Notes: generated from the sequence alone by a model not told the origin. DNA of 64,000 nt from Zelopaecilomyces penicillatus (GCA_005765155.1 VCCP01000005.1:3224001-3288000); one strand, 5' to 3'. Positions 47,401-60,288 are shown, numbered from the stretch's first letter. Numbers and translations: made by a program.

Positions 47401-48145
47401 ATGCGGTGCGTGTTGTAGATGAAGAGCACAAAGTGATTTCGGCGCTGACATAATGCAGGATTGATGAATGCAGCTTCTGTGGGCGCCCGGCCTACCCCTC
47501 CAAAGGCATCACCTTTGTGAGGAATGATGGTAAGTCTACTCTTAGTCCTCAACACATCCAGTTTCTCCGAAGAAGTGGTGCTGATATGAGTATGTCTTCT
47601 TAGGCAAATCGTTTCGCTTTTGCCGCTCCAAATGCAACCGGAATTACAAAATGAAAAGAAATCCTCGCAAACTGAAGTGGACCAAAGCTTATCGCAAAAA
47701 TGCCGGCAAGGAAATGGTAGTGGACAGCACATTGCTTTTCGGCGCTCGCCGCAACGAACCTATCCGTTACGATCGTGATTTGATGGAGAAGACTTTATCA
47801 GCTATGAAGCGGATCAGCGAAATCCGTACCCGGCGTGAGCGCGTCTTTTACAAGAAGCGCATGGCTGGCAAGCGGGAACGAGAGATGGTTATTGCCCGCA
47901 AGCTGGTTGCTGAGAATGAGCACCTGCTGCCCAGGCTGCGCGGAAGTGAGAAGAAACGTTTGGCAGAGCTGGCGGCACAGGGCGAGGATGTGGACTTGGA
48001 GGCAGAGGAGCTGCTGGCTACTCGCAAACAGGCCAAGGTGTTTGGTGGCGAGAAGCGGCGGCTCAAGGTGCGACTCGACGGCGGGGTGGATGAAATCCCA
48101 GAGGCGGTGGTGGGGATGGACGACAACGACATGGACATGGATTAA
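47401..48145 (+). CDS. RLP24: 60S ribosome biogenesis factor RLP24
   Basis: Placeholder for ribosomal protein L24 on pre-60S particles and activator of the AAA-ATPase Drg1/Afg2 in the cytosol. Exons are 47401-47405 (only ATGCG), 47459-47529 and 47604-48145, giving 205 aa. The 5-base first exon is needed to give MRIDECSFCGRPAYP, the family start. The L24e zinc site is C6, C9, C32 and C36 (CSFC, CRSKC). The block KMKRNPRKLKWTKAYRK and KEMVVDSTL is diagnostic for Rlp24 rather than L24 itself. The C-terminus is charged and ends MDDNDMDMD. Confidence 0.94.
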
Positions 48146-51100
48146 ACGGCATTTGGCTAGATTTGACGACTTTATTTGCGACCAAGGTAATTTCTGTGTC
48201 AGGCCATGGCGGCCAACTGGCGAAAAGGCTACAAAGCACCTAGACTGGGCATTGCCTGATCAAATATTATCTTTTGTCAGCTTACAACTATTACAATGGC
48301 GTTTTAGGGTGGTAGCAATAGAGATTTCGGCCCGAGGATTCTTGCCTTTTTTCTCTTCTCTCATCTGCTGCCTTTCGCCTCCCCTGTTTTCTTTTTCTAA
48401 TTAGTATTCTACTATGCATACCTTGCGTAGTGCAGCATTGATGGAGAGCATCGAAAACAATTAGTTGAACTACAACTACTCAACCTACTACTCTCAGCAA
48501 GGATCCGACACTACCTTATAACCAGTTCCCTGGAGAGTTTTGTTCATGCTGGTAAAGTTTTCCTGCCACAGCCCTCATAGCACTGCTCACAAAGGGGAGA
48601 GGTATGTATATACACTGGGCGCAAAAACATTGTTCAGCTACCTCGGCCTGAATCTTATTTTTCATGAGGTAGGGACAATGAGTAGTTACAACACCTGGCT
48701 ATCTGTAAACATGCCAGCCAAACCAGGCACGCTCTCAACAGATAATTTCATTTTCTGTGAGAGGAGTAGGCCAATGTGATAGATGAATCTGGCTGTTTTA
48801 ATAATGCGACATGGAATAGACATTGGTGTATTTGGAATAGCTTCAATGGGTTGATACAAGCGGTCAAATCAGAGCCCTTTGGACACACAACACAACCACG
48901 GGCCTTCACAGTCGAGGGGCAAAATAGAAAACAAGGCTCCGAGACGATGTCAGAGATGATAATGCTGTTCGAAAATTGAAAATTGTATTGTGAAGTCATC
49001 TTGATGATGGAAATCGAACTAACATGGCAATTCTGTGTTTAAGGACGTTATATAGGTTTCTTGGTCCCATTCATTGATACTGTAGGTAAGATAGAAGTTG
49101 AAATTGATGGGTATAAGCGACATGATGAATAGGCATATGATCCAAGCTTCTGACATGGCAGAGAGTAATAGCTATACTCAGCAATACCAAGCATGGTTTC
49201 GGAGTGGTTTCAATAAGCGCCCTCAATGATCAGATTTTCACCCGTACTTTCTTTCGATGTCTCATACTGTATTTAAAGCGGTGAAACTGCTCTATGTGAG
49301 CTGGGCTAGTGATGAGGTGAGTGTCGGGCTGGAGGCCTATAGAGCTTATGGAAAGTCCACGATGCTGTCTCACCGTGTGCGTTGGAGCCTGACGCAAAGT
49401 TTGCTGCAAAGTAGACTACTAGGCAATATTGAGTTATGAGAATTAATGAATGTAGAGTAAACTCTTTTCTGGGTGAATCCCTCATATTCATTCATTGGCA
49501 GCAAATCGTGTTCTTACGAAGCATTTAAAGCTACGGCACGAGGCAAAAGCTAGCCTCAGTTGATTATCTGCTAAGGCAAACCCCAAACACTTCAAACTTG
49601 CCCTTGCGTAGTGTGTGAATGGCACACTAGGGTGTGCAATGTAGAGCGCAAATGATGTTAACCAGCAATCTTTTCGCAATTATTCAGAGATGTTGCGATA
49701 CGCGACTGAATCGGAGCAGGAATACAAGACAGAGACGGGTCCCGAGGGGCAGCTTGATTGACAAGCAAGGTCTCGCAGACCACCTGATAATACTGCCTCG
49801 TAAATCTGTTAAGCTTCATCAATCTCATAGCTTCATCGCTTGGTGTGCAGTGCAGGTATTCGTATTAGTGACCAGCCGTCCCGACACGACTCAGTAAAGT
49901 GTCCAGGAGATGCTCCATATTCGCCAAGCATGATGCACGTACCAGCTAGACGGCCGATGTGAGGGAAGCGCCGAGTTCGCTGACAGGTTACACAACACAA
50001 CACCGCAGCCCAGAAACCCGCAGCACGCACGTCTCGCCCAGCGGACCGGGCGATTTGTGTAATCATGCAAATTGCGACAGGATGCGACAGTGGCAGGCCG
50101 GGCGCGGGGTCACGAGGACAAACGTGGGCGAGTAACGTTGAATCAAACGAGTCTGGGGGAAAAGAAAAGAAAGAAATAGGGGGAATTATTCGCCAGTCGA
50201 AGGGGGAAAAGACATGCTTTGCCGAGATGGGAATTTCCATTACCCAATACTTACTGCGCCCACCGAGACTGCAGCACGAAGCGTAATTCCAGCGGCTCAG
50301 TCGGAGGGCCGAGAGCGGCAGCAGAATAGCCCTCCATCGACCTCGGCCTGGTGATTATTATGTACCAGTATGTGTGTGCGCGCGCGCGATGTGCGTAGAT
50401 GATTGCAGGTTTCCCGGTTTCTTGCTTGAGTGTGAGTAGGATCACGTTGGTGGTTTATATCTCCTGGGCCCGACAAAGGTGTCCCCTTCAAAAGAAACAA
50501 GGCGTTTGTCCATTCAGGTAGATGCTAATTGAGCCAGCAGCGCCCATTATCAATACGTATCTACCTACCTACCTGCCTGTCAGGTAGGTAGGTAGTACCT
50601 TGGTCGCTGTCATAATAATTACATCCGCTCCTCGTATAGACTAGAAATCGTTCGTTCGACGATGGGCCCCCCCTCCCTCGCCCAGAGTGCTGCTCACCTG
50701 ACGGGCAAAATCCTCCAGTGGCGGGTTTCTATTACACAATCTAGACATCGCAAGTGCGGTTCGGAGCTTGGAGTTGAACTAGCGGGACGCCGCCTGCCAG
50801 TGTTACCGCCAGCAGGGGGGCCTTATACCGGCGCAGGTGAAGAAGTCCAGTAATAATGAATTAGGTAGTGAAAGGGCCTACAATGCCTGTAATGCCCATT
50901 GTTGGCTGTGGTGTTTGCGGTTGTTAGCGGCTGTCTGCCAGCGTGCCCCAGTGGGCATTGGCGCAAACCCCGGCACTACAGATGCAGGACCCCTGCACCA
51001 CCAAGTCCCAAAAGGCTGTGCGTGGCCTACAACCTAGTACCTGTTCAGTGTACTACAGAGGCGAACAGGGCCAAGAACAAAAAAGAACGTCTGAAGCCTT

Positions 51101-51630
51101 TGTGGTCTCTGCCGGCCCCGGTCACCACGACTTTTCCATGCGAGTACATAAGGCAATTGAGCCCCAACACCACCAAATCGCCTCCCATTCTTCTCACTCA
51201 CGATGCTTCCCGTCCGCACCACAGTTAAATAAAATTCTGTATGCATTTTCTGTGACGCGCTGCACGCTTCCGCACTGTACATCCCTGCCAGCGTTCTTCG
51301 CCTACTTCACAAACGACCTGGACACTACCTACTTATCCAGAACTGTCGCCTGCTGAGCTCTCTCACCTTGATCTCCGACCAACCCCGAATACTGGTCCAG
51401 CCGCCTCCCATTGCGTGGACCAAAGAAGCCCACCAAGAGCAAAGGAGCAGGAGGACCGCACCGCGGAACCCCCCTCTCCGTTCTCCAGCAAACCGAAACC
51501 TCTGATCCCCCTAGGCCGATAACATCGGTCTCACTTTTCGATTATACGCCGCTGTCGCCTACACCTACCTAGGGGTATTCTACCATCTTATCATTTCACC
51601 TACGTAATATATCTACTTTTGGCATTTTAT
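48146..51630. other. Long gene-poor interval upstream of the F-box gene
   Basis: About 3.5 kb with no convincing gene on either strand; many short frames but no family motif. The right part holds an alternating purine-pyrimidine run (about 50369-50395), a perfect 15-base inverted repeat (50561-50575 with 50581-50595) and a C/T-rich stretch (about 51360-51600) that probably is the leader of the F-box gene. It could contain a non-coding transcript, which sequence alone cannot show. Confidence 0.5.
50561..50595. repeat. TACC/GGTA inverted repeat
   Basis: Arms CTACCTACCTACCTG and CAGGTAGGTAGGTAG are exact inverse copies separated by CCTGT, so a 15-base hairpin or dyad is possible. Confidence 0.9.
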
Positions 51631-53532
51631 ATGGCCTTTGTCAAAGGCAGTAGTATGGCACGCGCCATTTCCCCACCATCAGAAGCCGGCTCGCGTTCCT
51701 CATTCTCCTCGGTCCGAGAAAACGACGATGGCCTCGCCCAAACTTTTACGCGCTCCAAAATATCCTCCTACACGGATGCTCCCGAAGAAGTCTTCGACGA
51801 GTCTCCTGGTGCTGAGATTGCACAGCCAACATTCCAACCCCCAGTGACACAGCCTCATTCCAAGCTGCACGGTTTCTGGTATCCTGCAGATGGTTTCAAG
51901 GGATGGAAGGCAATTCCCATCAAGGGCAAGCAGGCCAGCAGAAGCTGTGAGAACTTGCACAGGCTTCATATGGCCTGGGAGACACCAGCTGCGCCAGCTA
52001 AGAAGATCCCGGAGGTTTATCCAACAACGAGTGCTCCTTTAGAGAGGTTGCCGAGTGAGGTTCTAGGTATGTTTTTGCAAACCTTTTTCCTTTCAACAAC
52101 TATCAACGCACCTCGCTTTGACTTAGTTCTTTGATAAGCATCATTCATTTTTCGTTACACAATTTTCATTATGATTAACTTTTGTCCACCAGGTGCAATT
52201 ATTGATCTCCTAGTCATTGAACTACCTCCTAATGGATTGACAACACGGAACACTGATCTTATGTCTCTTCTACTTACCTCTCGATCTCTCCACGCCGCTA
52301 CGCTGACCACACTTTACCGACATATCACCATTCCTCACTCACGCATATTCCGAAAATTCCTTGCCACTATTACTAACTACCCAGCCTTGGCGACCATTGT
52401 GCGAAGGCTGGACTTTAGTCACTTCAACCCTTCTATGATTTTCTCTACTGCCAGCGAGCGAGCACAAACCCGAAACTTGACCGCGGAGACTCTAGCCCAA
52501 TGCCTGGAACTGGCACCCTACCTTCAGGAATTCCTCGCTCAAGAGTACATTGATGATGACTTGAGCCTAAATGTCTTGAGGAAGCTCTTCTTTGCTTCCC
52601 CGCAGCTGCAGGCATTGGATTTCTGCGGGTGCTCATCTGCCATGTTCAAAAACTCATTCATATCGTTGCTCGACGAACCATGGCCTGATATGCTCTCCAT
52701 CAGCAAGCTATCCTTCCATAAATGCCTTAGCCTGCCTTCATCCGTCTTCGAAACCATCTTGCCGCGCTTGGGTAAGCTAACACACCTGGATGTTGCTGGC
52801 ACCCGCATTACCAACCAGGCTCTGCAGTCGATCCCAACCACCGCAAGGCTCACGCACCTGAATCTGGCCAAGTGCCGTGAACTCTCCTCTGAAGTAGTTA
52901 TCCAATTCATCGCCTCGCACCCATCAGTGAAAGATTCACTAGCATTTCTTAGTCTTGCTACAGATGCTAGCCACCACCTTCTTCTCGGCAAGGAAGATAT
53001 TGATGAGCTTCTGCCAAAGCTTCCCCACTCATTGCGCTCTCTTAGCTTGAGGGGCAGTCGCATGGACTCGTCACACGTTCCTCAGTTTATCCGTCTCTCT
53101 CAAACATTGGAGGAGCTTGCTGTTGGTCGAGGACTTAGCATGGGTGACATACACCAGATCTTCTACCAGGGCCAGGAAGCGCTCCCCCACAACTTGAAGT
53201 ATCTTGATATTTCAGATATTGATACAATCATTGGAAGCGCCAGTGCGTTATTGGCCCCGGCATCAGCACCGCTACATGTCATTGAAATTGAGGAGAGGGC
53301 ATACGAACGAGCGGCCAAAGTTAATAAGAACCTTGAACGAGTTGGATGGAGAGCAAAAGAATTTGGCAGTCGTTACTGGATTGTACGAAGAAACCCAGAT
53401 GGTACCACTGTCGATAACGGCGCTCGGTGGTGGAAAATGGGGGCCGAAAGTTGGGGCATGAGAAAAGTCCCGGTCACCGTGGCGGAGGTGGGAGGAATGT
53501 ACGGTTCTTTCATGTTTGGAAGACGTCTTTGA
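51631..53532 (+). CDS. F-box protein with leucine-rich repeats
   Basis: Probable substrate adaptor of an SCF ubiquitin ligase; the target is unknown. Exons are 51631-52066 and 52193-53532, giving 591 aa. The first ATG of the frame after the leader is at 51631. The first 135 residues are Ser/Pro-rich. An F-box-like start, LERLPSEVLGAII (137-149), spans the exon junction. A run of LRR-type segments follows: LQALDFCGC, LTHLDVAGTRITNQAL, LTHLNLAKCRELS, LRSLSLRGSRM and LKYLDISDI. The C-terminus is conserved-looking (WKMGAESWGMRKVPVT, then GGMYGSFMFGRRL) but has no known domain. The F-box assignment rests on one helix, so it could be an LRR protein without SCF role. Confidence 0.78.
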
Positions 53533-54195
53533 GGTAAAATTCGAGAATTACGACGAACGGCCAATTCTCATCTCAGCTCAGTTTGTGCATGGAGTTTTGG
53601 AGACTTTTGGAAACATACCCAACACTAATAACATCAACACCAACCAATCAACCAAAATCAAAAACTTGCGAAGATGCCACATAAGAACAAATTTCAAACA
53701 AAACAAAGCAGAGCTCTGGTCTGGTCTGCTTTCATGCGCTGCATCTATAGTTAGTTTTGTTCGTTTCAAATCTTTTGACACGGAGAGAACGCATGATGAC
53801 AGAAAGACAGAATGTATGTATAGGAGCTGTACGAGAAAGAAGGAGATTATGTATTTGTAAAACAAATCTATAGAACAAAATCATAAAAGTAATCATAAAT
53901 AGCAGAACTCTGTATCCTTAATCAATCTGCCCTTCCCATCTTTGATGTGACGTGAATTAAGATAAGGTAAGTGATGTTTCCGACGTCAGTGTTGGCCAGC
54001 CAAAAGCATCTAAGTACTATATATAGGAAAGGAGTGCGAAAGCTTAGCGTTGTCACGTGACTGTTTGCGGCGGATTAACCCAGCTCCGCTTCTCAATCCG
54101 TTCCTCCGACATCACGCATTACGTTACTAGGCTACCATTTCGAGCTTCATCACTATCTCTCCGAAGCGAGTCTTGGTGACCCAAGCTACATCATC
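53533..54195. other. F-box gene 3' region and VPH1 promoter
   Basis: About 660 bases between two plus-strand genes. It has short A-rich stretches near 53860-53900 and a TATATATAGG stretch near 54015 about 180 bases before the VPH1 start. No gene is seen. Confidence 0.5.
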
Positions 54196-57052
54196 ATGGC
54201 TCCGAAAAAGGACACCCCGTTCCGCTCAGCGGACATGAGCATGGTGCAGTTGTATGTCTCCAACGAAATAGGTCGCGAGGTTGTTACAGCCCTTGGTGAG
54301 CTTGGATTATGCCAATTTCGAGACGTAAGCCCTTCAATAAGCTTCCAGCCGTAAGGTCTGTTTGCTAACAAGGACTAAAATTGCAGCTCAATGAAGATGT
54401 TAGCGCATTTCAACGCACATTCACCCAGGAAATTCGACGCCTTGACAATGTCGAACGGCAACTTCGTATGTCATCGATGACTCTTAACACATAAACGAAC
54501 AACCTGATTAACTCCGTGGCAGGTTATTTCAATGCTCAAATGAATAAGTCTGGCATTTCTCTGCGAAAGCTGGACCTGGATGCTGAGAGACTTGCTTCGC
54601 CTTCTACCTCTGAAATAGATGAGCTTGCCGAGCGCAGTCAGAAGCTTGAGCAACGAATTTCAGCCCTTAATGACAGCTATGAGACTTTGAAAAAGCGCGA
54701 AGGGGACCTCACCGAGTGGCGATGGGTTCTTCGAGAGGCTGGTAGCTTCTTCGACCGTGCCCATGGCAATGTAGAGGAGATCCGAGCCTCGTCCGACAAC
54801 GATGATGCTCCTCTGTTATCCGATATCGAACAGCACAATGCCGCGCCTGACACAGAGAGATCATTCTCGGGCATGAACATCGGCTTTGTTGCCGGAGTCA
54901 TCACTAGAGACCGTGTCGCTGCTTTTGAGCGAATTTTGTGGCGTACTCTGCGCGGCAACCTCTACATGAACCAGTCAGAAATCCCAGAGCCCTTGATCGA
55001 CCCAACCAACAATGAGGCCATTAACAAGAATGTTTTTGTCATTTTTGCGCATGGGAAAGAAATATTGGCTAAGATTCGCAAAATCTCTGAATCTATGGGT
55101 GCTGATGTCTACAATGTTGACGAGAACAGCGACCTCCGCCGCGATCAGATCCATGAGGTTAATAGCAGGCTTGAAGATGTCCAAAACGTTTTGAGGAACA
55201 CCCAAGCAACGCTTGAGGCGGAACTAAACCAAATTTCTCAATCGCTAGCTGCTTGGATGGTTCTTATTGCCAAGGAAAAGGCCGTGTATAGCACACTCAA
55301 CCTGTTTTCTTATGACCGAGCCCGACGAACCCTCATCGCCGAGGCATGGTGTCCAACCAATGACATGTCCCTCATTCGGTCGACGCTTCAAGATGTCACC
55401 AACAGAGCTGGACTCTCCGTACCCTCCATAGTCAACGAGATTCGAACGAACAAAAAGCCGCCGACCTACTTAAAAACGAACAAATTTACCGAGGGTTTTC
55501 AAACCATTGTCAATGCTTACGGAACAGCCACCTATCAGGAAGTGAACCCTGCTTTGCCTGTCATTGTGACTTTTCCTTTTCTGTTTGCAGTCATGTTTGG
55601 TGATTTTGGACACGCCATCATCATGCTCTCTGCTGCGTTAGCTATGATTTACTGGGAAAAATCATTGAAGAAGGTGACGTTTGAGCTATTTGCCATGATC
55701 TTTTATGGACGATACATTGCTTTAGTCATGGCTGTGTTTTCCGTTTTCACAGGTCTGGTGTACAATGATGTCTTTTCCAAATCAATGACCCTGTGGGATA
55801 GTGCTTGGGAATACAAGAAGCCCGACAACTGGAAGCCTAAAATGCTGCTCTCGGCTGAGTTGAACACGGAAGGTTACCGGTATCCGTTTGGCGTGGATTG
55901 GGCTTGGCATGGTACAGACAACGATCTCCTCTTCAGCAACAGCTACAAGATGAAGATGAGTATTATTCTCGGCTGGGCCCACATGACATACTCGCTTTGT
56001 TTCTCCTATATCAATGCCCGACATTTCAAGAAGCCCATCGATATTTGGGGTAATTTTGTTCCTGGCATGATATTCTTCCAATCCATCTTCGGTTATCTTG
56101 TCATTTGCATTCTATACAAGTGGTCCGTGGACTGGACTGGTACTGGTCGGGCACCCCCTGGTCTTCTCAACATGCTCATCTATATGTTCTTGCAGCCTGG
56201 AACCCTAGATGAGCGCTTGTACCCTGGGCAAGAATATGTACAGGTAATTCTGCTTTTAATCGCCTTCGCCCAAGTTCCGATCTTGCTTTTCCTCAAGCCT
56301 TTTTATCTCCGCTGGGAGAATAACCGTGCCCGTGCTAAGGGATACCGGGGTATTGGTGAGGTTTCACGAGTGAGTGCTTTGGATGGTGACGGCGACGATG
56401 AAAGTGAAGGCTTGATTAATGGTCATGGCAATGGTCACGGCAATGGCAATGGCTTTGAAGATGATGGCGAAGGTGTCGCTATGATTTCTCAGAATATTGA
56501 TGAAGATCACGAAGAGTTTGAATTCAGCGAGATAATGATTCATCAAGTCATCCATACTATCGGTAAGTGTGCATTCTTGAAAAGAAGAAGCGTGTTTCAT
56601 GTGTTGGTATCTAATAAGGAAATGCTAGAATTCTGCCTCAACTGTGTCTCCCACACTGCGTCTTATCTTCGTCTTTGGGCCCTATCCTTGGCTCATCAGC
56701 AACTCAGTGTTGTGCTTTGGGATATGACTTTGGGACCATCTCTTCTGAAGGGAGGTGTCGCAGGCGTCTTCATGATTGTTGTCAGTTTTTACTTGTGGTT
56801 CTTCCTCAGTAAGTTCGAATTACATCCATTATGACGAGCTGTCTATCACCTGACTAGTCGCTGACATTGACTGAATTAGCAATTGCCATTCTGGTTTGCA
56901 TGGAAGGCACAAGTGCTATGTTACATTCCCTCAGATTGGCGTGGGTTGAATCCTTCTCCAAGTTTGCAGAGTTTGCCGGTTGGCCGTTTGCTCCATTCTC
57001 GTTTACGTCGCTTTTGGAAGAATCGGATGAGTTGAAGGAGTATCTGGATTGA
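54196..57052 (+). CDS. VPH1: V-type proton ATPase subunit a (Vo sector)
   Basis: Membrane subunit that forms the proton half-channels and anchors the stators of the vacuolar ATPase. Exons are 54196-54324, 54387-54465, 54523-56562, 56629-56808 and 56880-57052, giving 866 aa, close to the family's usual length. It starts MAPKKDTPFRSADMSMVQLY. The cytosolic N-terminal half with coiled coil runs to about residue 400, followed by several membrane spans. The essential channel Arg is in SYLRLWALSLAHQ (Arg764, equivalent to yeast Arg735). The fourth exon is preceded by a 66-base intron without stops, whose removal restores HTIEFCLNC. A His-Gly-Asn repeat (HGNGHGNGNG, about residues 702-712) sits in the cytosolic loop. 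Vacuolar (Vph1) versus Golgi (Stv1) role cannot be separated, and most filamentous fungi have one copy. Confidence 0.96.
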
Positions 57053-57262
57053 TGCTAATTGGTTTTCTTGTCGCACTTGTTGCATATGTAGACCTAGTCC
57101 CTTTGTATGATTATAAGACCAAGTGCATGTTACCTAGTTTAGACTGACTGTCTGTATCTTCGAAATTTTCCATTTTCCATTTTCCATTTTGTTTTTGTGC
57201 AAACAGACTTGGTGTCCATTGGAAACATTACGTGTCTACTATACATGTGATATGGCAATTCT

Positions 57263-60200
57263 TCAGCCCCATAAGGGAGCTGTGACTTCTATAGCCCGAT
57301 CGACTACTGCTCTGACTCGATCTGCGAAAACTTTGTTGTTGCATTCAACGTCTAGGTTTTCGAGCCATACTGTAGCAACCATTTTGTCAACCTTGATTGA
57401 AACTCCTGGCACGGGGATGCCTATCTTATGTAGACGTTCAATCTCTTTGCTGATCCTGTTTTGTAATTGTGCATCGGCCTTATCGTCGCTTTGCGACTCG
57501 TCAATATCCATAGCCATATCTCTCCCAGGGTCAGCAATGCCACTGTCGTCGCCATTGCCTGTGGTTGCCTCTAGGGGGAGCTTCGGTGTCTCCACAGGCG
57601 CAACATTGTCGGCGCCAAACTGCGCCTCGAGAAACCAAAGAAGACGCTCGAGGCGGTCCTGGGGAGAGGGATTTGCGTGCGGGTTCTTGCTGTCCGCTTG
57701 TGCCGGTGCGGATGACTGGCCATGCTTGCAACTCGAGGAGGAGCGCTTGACGGCGGCGGGCGAGCTCTCGACAGAGAAAAGTACAGCCATAACGGAGTCA
57801 GCGATGCCGTCGTTAAGCATATTGCCCTCCCATTCCAATTCCACCTCGCCGTTTGTGCGGTAGCGGACAGTAATGCAACCCATAACAAGATAAGCTGCTA
57901 CCAAGCTCGCAACTTCTTCATCCGCCTCCTCCACTTCCATAGTCTTGTCCTCCCCATCAGCCTCACTTGCACAGCCGTTGGCCTTAGCACCCTTAGCCCT
58001 GCGCATCTCAGGTAATTCCTCGACGGCACCAAACGTCCCCTCGAGGGCCCATCGAATCAGGTCGATACCGGCAGCACTCAGCGTCAATCGTTGTTTGCAG
58101 GTGATCGTTGTTGTGTTGAGTCCCGCGTACTCACGTAGGTCCTCAGGCGCCATGAGCGAGAGTTTGAAGTCATTTTGCACCAGGACTCCCGTCACAAGCG
58201 GCGCGGAGGCTTCAGCATCCTGGGGTGGTGGAATGGATGCCAGCTTGCCAACCACCTTGGCCGTCTTGTCAGCCTTGAATGGGATACGGAGCTCTTCGCA
58301 GTTACGGGGCGAGTAGACTTTGACCTTGGTGGTCTTGGATACGTTTAGTGAAAGGAGTTTTGACTTTAAACGCATCATATTGTGCTGCTCGCCGTGCACG
58401 AGGATCTGCAATTCACCAATATTGTTAGCAATCACCAGTTGACAAGCACGATGTCGCTAATAGCGCATATCCTACGGCGAAAACTTACCACCACAGGGGC
58501 AGCCACTTCCTCAATGAACTCGCGGTTTTCTACGCCATCAACATGTGCCGCGAACGAGTATTCTTGGACACTGCATCGCCGTGGTATCATGACCTTTTCC
58601 GAGTCGCCCCCTGGCCCTCGACGAGCCCCAACAATATTGCGAGCCATTACAGCCTGAATCTGATCCGGCTCTTGCATGATTTGCCTTGCCATTGTGCCTT
58701 CGACGCTGTAACCGGTTATAATGACGCCATTCTTCTCTGAGGGAGCCCATCGTTCAAAGAGTTCTCTGCTGACCCCATTCTGCAGCATACCGGGACTTGC
58801 CAGCATGACACAGCCGCCTACATCATCGAACCGGTCGAGGTTTTTGAGAGACCGAATATACTTGAAGTCCCACGGACCACCCTTGCCTGACCCATCCCCA
58901 CTGGCTTCAGCCTCAGCCATACGCTCCCGGAACAGCCGCTTGATATTGTCATTCATGGCACCAACGTAGGTTTGATAGATGACCATACACTTTCGGGCTA
59001 GATTGCTAGCGTAGTAGATGGGAAATCTCTGAAACTCCGGATGCTTACCCCAATACTCGTCCAAAATCAAAAGTAGTTCCTGAGCTCTTCCGAGTGCAAA
59101 GACAGGGAGGAGAGCTCTGCCACCCCTATTCAGAATACCTGTGATGGATTTCATGAGAGCCTGTTCACGCTCCACGCGGGGAACGTGTGAGGCGATGCCG
59201 TAGGTAGATTCCGTTATTAAAACATCAATTCTGGCGCCCTCTGGAACTTCTGCAGAAACTAAATGCCTGTCCTGCTCACGGGAGTAGTCACCAGTGAAGA
59301 ATATATTGAGGCCGGCAATTTCGATTAGGAACATGGCAGCTCCTAGTACATGGCCAGCGGGATAGGGTGTGATGCGAATGGAAGAGATGGTATGTGTCGT
59401 GTGATAATCAATTGCTTCGATTTGCGGAAAAGTATTTAAATGATCCTGCTCGGTGTAAACCGGTTGCGTTGAGTTTGATGCGGTATTGCCAACTCGAACG
59501 CTATCTTGTATCAGCCATTTGTAAATGGCCTTGGTAGGGTGCGTCATGAATACACGGCCGCGGAAGTTTGTCTTGGCAAGGACATATGGCAGCGAAGCTG
59601 CATGGTCGATATGGAAGCTATCCTGCGCATTAGCCATTGGGTCCTCGTTGAAGAAACAGCCACAGTCATGGGCAATAGGTGATATTTTGGTATCACAGGG
59701 CAACAGAGTGTAACTAAAGGGGGTTGGGACAACTGGGTCAAGAATAGTTTGTATTCATTTTCTTTCTTTGATTTTGCATATAGATGGAACATATGATGTA
59801 TGTCAGGAAGGAAGACAACTTCACATCACAACATAGTGCGCTGATATCTGAAGCAATGATAACACGCCGGCCCACAATTTGGGAAGGCCCCAGTGCTGTC
59901 CGTTGTTTTGCACAAAAACATCCTCGATAGGAAGGAAATGATGGAGAGGGATTCGCTCACTGGCTGATAAGAAGCACATCGACAGTACTTAAATCAAAAT
60001 CGTCGTAAAAGGGAAGCGCGGCGAGGCCATCATATGCCGGATGTTGGCCTGCATCAAGCTACAGGAGGAATGAATGGTCAGTATCAGTATGCCGAACTTG
60101 AATGTGAAGCGAGGCTATCACAGTTGCTCTCTCACCATCACTGTCTTGCCCTTGTACTGTATAATATGACATGACCTGCCAACTTCATTGCCTCCGCCGA

Positions 60201-60288
60201 GACATAAAAACATAAGTTCATCTGAAGGGTCGACGGGCTCTTCATTGGTGGCCGTGTTCAGCGCCGATGCCTTTCGCTTAGACGCCAT
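57263..60288 (-). CDS. YSH1: mRNA 3'-end processing endonuclease YSH1 (CPSF73)
   Basis: The metallo-beta-lactamase/beta-CASP nuclease that cleaves pre-mRNA at the poly(A) site in the cleavage and polyadenylation factor. Exons on the minus strand are 60136-60288, 59961-60058, 58489-59617 and 57263-58405, giving 840 aa. The active-site motif HFHIDH (84-89) is formed across the exon 2/3 junction. Other motifs are GGGNEVGRSCHIIQYKGKTVM, LDAGQHPAYDGL, YPAGHVLGAAMF, FFTGDYSREQDRHL, the beta-CASP motif VFALGRAQELLLIL and SFAAHVDG, and LVHGEQHNMMRLK. A long C-terminal CPSF73-100_C domain follows. It is tail-to-tail with VPH1 (210 bases apart) and head-to-head with TAF4. Confidence 0.96.

Noticed and set aside
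57189..57863. 224-codon plus-strand open frame opposite YSH1
   Set aside because: It is the antisense of the YSH1 C-terminal domain, whose coding strand carries clear conserved motifs. The plus frame shows none.
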